Source: Eurosta solidaginis (taxonomy: Eukaryota; Arthropoda; Insecta; Diptera; Tephritidae). Taken from it: a stretch of 64,000 bases of DNA. Where the stretch lies: positions 392,909,601 through 392,973,600 of the forward strand of contig NC_090319.1 in the NCBI RefSeq assembly GCF_040869045.1, in the 5' to 3' direction. This document shows positions 57,723-64,000 of this stretch, piece after piece. A model generated the notes under the pieces. It saw nothing but the letters and a program-made list of their open reading frames with translations. It had not been told where the DNA came from and made no database searches. Both the position numbers and the translations under genes were made by a program. The first letter of the stretch is position 1, and every line of letters starts with the position of its first letter.

Positions 57723-60577
57723 TATATGTATATAAAAGAAAGTGGTGTTAGTTAGTTAGTTAGTTGTGAGTACTTTGATACTGGGTATTTTCTGTCCCCC
57801 TGGATGACTAGGGTCTCGAGATATAGGCCAAAACGTGGACCCGGGCACCCCTAGAATGTGTTTATACAATATGTATATCAAATGAAAGCTGTTGATGAGT
57901 GCTTTAGTACAGTTGGTGACTAGGGTCTCGAGATATAGGCGAAAACGTTGACCCGGGCACCCCTTGAATGTGTTTATACAATATGGATATCAAATGAAAG
58001 CTGCTGATGAGTGCTTTAGTACAGGGTAGTTTTCATACCTATTGGTGACTAGGGTCTCGAGATATTAGCCAAAACTTGGACCCGGGTACCCCTAGAATGT
58101 GTTTATACAATATGGATATCAAATGAAAGGTGTTGATGAGTGCTTTAGTACAGGGTAATTTTCATATGTATTTGTGGCTAGGGTCTCGGGATATTGGCCA
58201 AAACGTGGACCAGGGTAACACTAGGATGTGTTTTTACATTATTGGTATCAAATTGAAGCTGTTGATGTGTGCTTTAGTACAGAATAATTTATACCGTTGG
58301 GTGACTAGGGTCTCAAGATATAGGCCAAAACGTGGACCCGGGCACCCCAAGAATGTGTTTATACAATATGGATATCAAATGAAAGCTGTTGATGAGTGCT
58401 TTAGTACAGGGTAGTTTTCATTCCTATTGGTTACTAGGGTCTCAAGATATAGGCCAAAACGTGGACCCGGGCACCCCAAGAATGTGTTTATACAATATGG
58501 ATATCTAATGAAAGCTGTTGATGAGTGCTTTAGTACAGGGTAGTTTTCATATCTATTGGTGACTAGGGTCTCGAGATATAGGCCAAAACGTGGACCCGGG
58601 TACCCCTAGAATGTGTTTATACAATATGGATATCAAATGAAAGATGTTGATGAGTGCTTTAGTACAGGGTAGTTTTCATACCTATTGGTGACTAGGTTCT
58701 CAAGATATAGGCCAAAACGTGTACCCGGGCACCCCTAGAATGCGTTTATACAATATGGATATCAAATGAAAGGTGTTGATGAGTGCTTTAGTACAGGGTA
58801 GTTTTCATATATATTGGTGACTAGGGTCTCGAGATATAGGCCAAAACGTGGACCCGGGTACCCCTAGAATGTGTTTATACAATATGGATATCAAATGAAA
58901 GATGTTGATGAGTGCTTTAGTACAGAGTAGTTTTCATATCTATTGGTGACTAGGGTCTCGAGATATAGGCCAAAACGTGGACCCGGATACCCCTAGAATG
59001 TGTTTATACAATATGGATATCAAATGAAAGTTTTGATGAATGGTTTAGTACAGGGTAGTTTTCATACCTATTGGTGACTAGGGTCTCGAGATATAGGCCA
59101 AAACGTGGACACGGGCACCCCTAGAATGCGTTTATACAATATGGATATCAAATGAAAGGTGTTGATGAGTGCTTTAGTACAGGGTAGTTTTCATACCTAT
59201 TGGTGACTAGGGTCTCGAGATATAGGCCAAAACGTGGACCCGGTCACCCCTAGAATGCGTTTATACAATATGGATATCAAATGAAAGCTGTTGATGAATG
59301 CTTTAGTACAGGGTAGTTTTCATACCTATTGGTGGATAGGGTCTCGAGATATAGGCCAAAACGTGGACCCGGTCACCCCTAGAATGCGTTTATACAATAT
59401 GGATATCAAATGAAAGCTGTTGATGAATGCTTTAGTACAGGGTAGTTTTCATACCTATTGGTGACTAGGGTCTCGAGATATAGGCCAAAACGTGGAAACG
59501 GGCACCCTAGAATGCGTTTATACAATATGGATATCAAATGAAAGCTGTTGGTGAGTGCTTTAGTACAGGGTAATTTTCATATCTATTTGTGACTAGTGTC
59601 TCGGGATATTGGCCAAAACGTGGACCAGGGTAACACTAGGATGTGTTTTTACATTATTGGTATCAAATTGAAGCTGTTGATGTGTGCTTTAGTACTGAAT
59701 AATTTATACCGCTGGGTGACTAGGGTCTCGAGATATAGGCAAAACGTGGACCCGGGCACCCCTAGAATGTGTTTATACAATATGGATATCAAATGAAAGG
59801 TGTTGATGAGTGCTTTAGTACAGGGTAATTTTCATATCTATTTGTGACTAGGGTCTCGAGATATAGGCCAAAACGTGGACCCGGGTAACACTAGGATGTG
59901 TTTTTACATTATTGGTATCAAATTGAAGCTGTTGATGTGTGCTTTAGTACAGAATAATTTATACCGCTGGGTGACTAGGGTCTCGAGATATAGGGCAAAA
60001 CGTGGACTTGGAGACTCCTAGAACGTGTGTTTAATATGGATATCAAATGAAAGCTGTTGCTTTTAAAGTAATTTTCATTGTGATATTCCATTTAGTCGCA
60101 TCAACCTGGCAAAACTGATAAATATGCATGCGAAGCCGAAATAAAGACATGAATTAATAATACCCACATACCTCTTTACATACGTCCTATTCGATTTGCC
60201 TGAAATTAGGTATATATATTTGCCTATATTAGTATTTACGATCCTTTTTTCCGGGAAGTAGACCAGAGACGGACTGGTACTGGGATTAGGACTAGGACTG
60301 GGCTGAGACGCGGAGGGGAACTGGGACTCGGAATGGGACTGGAACAAAATACATACCATCCTCTGGGACTGGCAATAAGGGATGAAGAGGAATGAGAAGA
60401 ACTTGAGAGAAGAGAGAAGAGAGGAGGAGACCGCGAAAGAGATAGAATGAGACGAAGATAGAGATAGATTAAGCGGAAAATACGGAGAAAGGAGTGAATA
60501 AAATGTTTAGGAAAACTGAAGAGGGGGAGGACAGAGTCAGACGGAAAAAGGTTATTAAAATGTATGCAGTCTGCTAG
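57723..60577 (+). mobile_element. Second Helitron, head-to-tail, with expanded array
   Basis: Starts directly at the CTAG of the previous copy (TATATGTATATAAAAGAAAG) and ends CTAG|T at 60574-60577. The 3' section is homologous to the first copy, but about 40 bases including the terminal hairpin are deleted just before TCTGCTAG. About 18 repeat units occupy the centre. Confidence 0.78.
57790..60060 (+). repeat. Tandem array, about 18 units of ~127 bp
   Basis: Units carry GACTAGGGTCTCGAGATATA, GGCCAAAACGTGGACCCGGG, CTAGAATGTGTTTATACAAT and TATCAAATGAAAGCTGTTGA. A variant unit with CACTAGGATGTG and TTACATTATTGGTATC recurs at about 58220, 59630 and 59890. Confidence 0.92.
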
Positions 60578-60784
60578 TAATGTAATAAACTCCAGCAACA
60601 AAATCCTTTGCTAACCTAACATGCCTGTTTAGTGGCGCAAATTATCATTGCAGGAGGGTTATTGACGTGGCTTGGCAACTGAGCCGGATAACATACCACC
60701 AAGGACTGTCACTCCGGCTTCGTTTTAAAACAACAACTGTTTGAAAAACCCAAGGATATGTTTATACGTTTCATGAACATGAAA
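60578..60784. other. Short spacer
   Basis: Between the Helitron end and family B; nothing recognised. Confidence 0.4.
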
Positions 60785-61573
60785 TGGTATATTAACTTTG
60801 GTCCGATGTTTGTAACGTTGAGAAATATAGAAGATAGACTTACCATTAAGTATAACGAATTGATCAGGGCGACGAACTGAGTTGATGTAGCCATGTCCGT
60901 CTGTCCGTCCGTCCGTCTGTCTGTTTGAACGCAAACAAGTCCCTCAAATTTTGAGATATCTCAATGAAATTTGGCACAAGGATGTATTTTTTTATTATAT
61001 TAGACATTTGTCGGATCCGGTAGGATCGGACCGCTATAACATATATCTCCCATACAACCGATCGTTCGGATTAGACGATTTTGGTCATTTCTGCCGCAAT
61101 TTAGAAAGTATAAACGTGAAACTCGGTAATATATATTTTAATATATCATAGAAGATTTGCTGAAAAAATCACTTTGATCTGAGCTATATATATTATATAT
61201 CCCATACAACCGATCGTTCAGATAGAAAGATTTTTGGCAATTTCTCCCTTAATTTCCAATATAAAAACGTTAAACTTGGTGATATTTATTCTAATATATC
61301 ATAGAAGATTTCCTGTAAAAATCATTTCGATCGGAGCTATATATAATATATATCCCATACAACCGATCGTTCAGATAAGGGGGTTTTTTGCCATTTTTTA
61401 TTTTATATTTATCTTAAAAATCGTTTATGTATATCTGTTCACTATATATTTCTTATCTTATACATCCGATTATTTGGAGATTACGAACGGGATAAGATTA
61501 TTGTTCAGCCCCATTCATGAAAGGTATGAAGTCTTCGGCACAGCCGAAGACGGTCCCGTCCTTACTTGTTTTT
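60785..61573 (+). mobile_element. Family B hairpin-ended repeat, copy B1
   Basis: Left part TATTAACTTTGGTCCGATG, then GTAGCCATGTCCGTC and a GTCCGTCCGTCTGTCTG run. Three ~115-bp direct units carry CCCATACAACCGATCGTTC. Right end: stem GTCTTCGGC, loop ACA, complementary stem, then GGTCCCGTCCTTACTTGTTT. It shares both its left motif order and its CCTTACTTG terminus with family A. Confidence 0.75.
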
Positions 61574-62192
61574 AATTGTTTTTATTTCTTTATTTTTATT
61601 TCGGTTAACCGAGTTTTCACAAGACCTGTGACAGTTTATCGAAATACAACAACTACATGTCAACGGCGACGTAAAGTTCTCCAAATATTGATTTTGTATT
61701 TTTTCGCGTTAATGACCTTTTTAACTTACGCTATGCTGTAGTATTTTATGATGGGAACAAGTTCACACATCTGATTCTAGTGCAGATTCAGAAAATGATT
61801 TAAAGTGTGAGTTGAATAAAATCTTTTGATATATTCAAAACCCAAATCATTTTGCGAAAAAGTGCGTCAAAGGTATTTTGGATAATTTTGCCAGAAACTT
61901 CTTTTTATAAAGATGGCTTTAATAACAATAATCTTCACACCTGAAGACTTACTTTTTTTCTGTTTAACACTGTGTTAACTTTGAACTTGTTTTGTTTGTA
62001 ATAAACGATTTACCTATGTAACATACCAATAAAGTAAAAATAAACACCGGTTTTAACCGGGTTTTGAGAAATAAAAACCGCTGTTTTTTTATCAACAATT
62101 TTCGATTTGGGATAAAGATTCAACTTTTCAGTTAAAAAAAGCAAAGGCAGTCCAAGAAATGTTAACTTCATACCCACTTAATTATTATTCAA
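61574..62192. other. AT-rich spacer, nothing recognised
   Basis: No gene or repeat end supported. Confidence 0.4.
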
Positions 62193-62673
62193 CTAGCAGG
62201 CCCGGCAGACGTATATCTGCCCAAGCTTTGGTATATCTGCATAACTTTTAAGCAGTTTTTACCCCTAATCTCCCTTCCCATCTCTCCCTCTTTTTCTTAT
62301 CTTTTTATTTACTCTTCCCTCTGCCTTTCTCCTTTTCTACGCCTCTTTAACCCTCTCCGCCTTTTCCCTCAGTTCTTTTCCGCTCCATCTATCCATATCT
62401 CTCTACTTTCGTCTTTGTTCGAAAAGATCGGCTCCTGGTCCTCTTGCCGAAAATAAGTATCGTTATTACTAATCTAGGCAAAAAGCTATCTACATACCAA
62501 ATTTCAGGCAAACCGAATCCCTGGTCCACTTCCGGAAAGAAAATTTACAGGAACGCTATTTTATCTTTCAAGTTGGATAAAACTGTACACGGTGTGCAAA
62601 TGTGATTGAAATCGGTTAAGTAGCTTAGGAGTACATCACGGACAAACAACGTGACACGAAATTTATATATTTC
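62193..62673 (-). mobile_element. Short Helitron, minus strand
   Basis: The minus strand ends GGCCTGCTAG at 62193, followed by T. The hairpin GGCAGA/TCTGCC lies seven bases before CTAG, as in the copy at 57722. Its 3' section shares TTTGCCTGAAATTTGGTA with the 56-60 kb Helitrons. The 5' end is diverged (TTGAAATATATAAATTTCGT). About 480 bp, no repeat array. Confidence 0.7.
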
Positions 62674-63400
62674 AAGACAAGATTACAACTTAGAAACAAT
62701 TATTTTGGTACTCTAAAAAGCGTTTTGATCCGCTTTTTGGTACGAAGAAAATTATGTGAGCGGCGGCACTGGTTGCATAGGAAAAATTTAAATTTATTCA
62801 CTTCTTAGCATATACGAAAAGCGGTGTCACAACAGGTACAAAAACAGCCAAAGTAGCAGGAATAATAATAGCCAAATTAGTTCTAGTAGCTACAATATTT
62901 ATAAATTGAGGATTTTCAAAAATTTGTTTGCTATAAATGTACACTTAGTCCGATTGAAAAAAGCAGCCAACTTGCAACTTTTGTTGCAAACAAAGCATAA
63001 GAAAAAGAATTTGACATTTGCTTTGGCTAAGGGTGCTGGAACACTTTTCAAGTGAAATTATGTTTTCCACTCCTTGGTAACTTTTCTAAAATTTTTCTCA
63101 ATTAAAAACTGTAATATAACAAATGAATACGACACAAAATATGTTAGCGGGTATTTTTGTTGTATACGGCGAATGTTTAAAACGCGAAATTTTGTATGTG
63201 AATGGCTCATTCAGAATGGGCAAGGTCTGAAGTCAATTGAAATTTATTTCTGACTTGAAACGAAGGTTGAAACGCGTCTTTTGATACCACTTTTGATAAT
63301 TTTTGATAAAAATTAGGTGGTGCACCGTCTTGTAAAACGTTATCCAAATTAATCAATTAATTACACTGGATCACAAACTCCAACTTTTTTTCTGCACCAG
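62674..63400. other. AT-rich spacer, nothing recognised
   Basis: No supported gene. The last 40 bases may already belong to the long-TIR element that follows. Confidence 0.4.
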
Positions 63401-63403
63401 AGA

Positions 63404-64000
63404 CAGCATTATGAAAGTCCTATGTAAAATCACCTCCTGGTTCCGAAAATGAAGGTTATTTTTAATTCTATGGTAACGTTTTTGAGATATTTACGAATTA
63501 CCGTTTTTCGAAAACAAAAAAAGAATTGGGTCCACTTAATCATATATATCACAAGAACGAATTGAGCGATTCCAAAACGGTTTGAAGCTTTTAAAAGGTA
63601 ATACAATTTGCTATAAACTGCGCATACAACACTTTTTGCTAGACCCTGCAGATTCAAAGATAACGAACAATAATTACGGATTTTTTCAATTTTTCTTTTT
63701 GTAAAAATATAAAAAAATTTGTACTTTGCGAGGCAGGATCTCGAAAACTTTTTATTTTTTTTTCAGATTTTTTTTTCTCTAAGCTCTGTTTTATTACAAA
63801 AAAATAAGCTTTCATTCAACAGAATCGATGCACTAATACAAAAGTTATAAGCATTCAAGTAAATATATCCATTTAATACTTAAGTACCCTACTGAAAAAC
63901 GGTAATTCGTAAATATCTCAAAAACGTTACCATAGAATTAAAAATAACCTTCATTTTCGGAACCAAGGGGTGATTTCACATAGGTATTTCATAATGTTGT
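63404..64000. mobile_element. Long-TIR element, cut by window end
   Basis: The left arm 63404-63509 and right arm 63893-63998 are about 90% complementary, including AATGAAGGTTATTTTTAATT, GGTAACGTTTTTGAGATATT and ACGAATTACCGTTTTTC. The arms probably extend to about 63365 and past 64000. The centre is AT-rich; the 75-codon frame at 63430 lies in the arm and has no recognised domain. Confidence 0.75.

Overview
The window is nuclear DNA of a higher dipteran fly, most likely a tephritid-type fruit fly. The species is inferred, not proven. It is AT-rich and gene-poor, has fly-type short introns, and is loaded with transposons. The one well-resolved host gene is the orthologue of Drosophila glass (gl), the C2H2 zinc-finger factor for photoreceptor differentiation. 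Four coding exons lie on the + strand (7627-8355, 8419-8843, 8912-9184, 11112-11214). They carry the C-terminal 509 residues with all five fingers; the N-terminal exon is not visible and probably lies upstream of the window. After the gl TGA the frame stays open for 90 more codons of His/Tyr/Asn-rich, coding-like sequence. This matches a stop-codon-readthrough isoform. A second host gene probably begins at 39172 with a 27-codon exon resembling the N-terminus of an ABCC4/MRP4-type ABC transporter; its other exons were not found.

Almost everything else is mobile DNA. 1-7.6 kb: a small inverted-repeat element, a hairpin-ended repeat (family A, copy A1), a 287-bp palindrome, another MITE and a tRNA-derived SINE. 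9.2-11.1 kb (gl intron): a SINE and retroposon debris. 12.6-14.8 kb: a TIR-flanked element holding a LINE RT fragment and a full-length SINE. 16.9-18.2 kb: a family B copy and a CAGGG-type inverted element. 19.9-26.2 kb: a TIR element with GTTCTT-rich ends that swallowed copy A2, whose internal ~125-bp repeat has grown to about 30 units. 27.5-28.7 kb: an R1-clade LINE remnant. 28.8-35.7 kb: a hAT element with 8-bp TSD and a decayed transposase, itself hit by a Helitron with a helicase remnant and by copy A3.

36.7-52.3 kb is a nested pile. A rearranged Ty3/Gypsy element (gag, protease, integrase tail) has one LTR split by two CAT-ended elements with perfect 8-bp TSDs. These carry further MITEs, including a TTA-target MITE inside a TSD and a 172-bp MITE inside that. 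54.5-60.6 kb holds an inverted-repeat element, an 875-bp long-TIR element and two head-to-tail Helitrons with ~127-bp tandem repeats. 60.8-64 kb holds family B copy B1, another Helitron and a long-TIR element cut by the window edge.

The best leads are the gl readthrough extension; an internal tandem-repeat unit shared by the CTAG-ended Helitrons and the hairpin-ended family A; per-copy homogenisation and higher-order structure of those arrays; and the stratigraphy written by intact TSDs. No CRISPR, operon or prokaryotic system is present.
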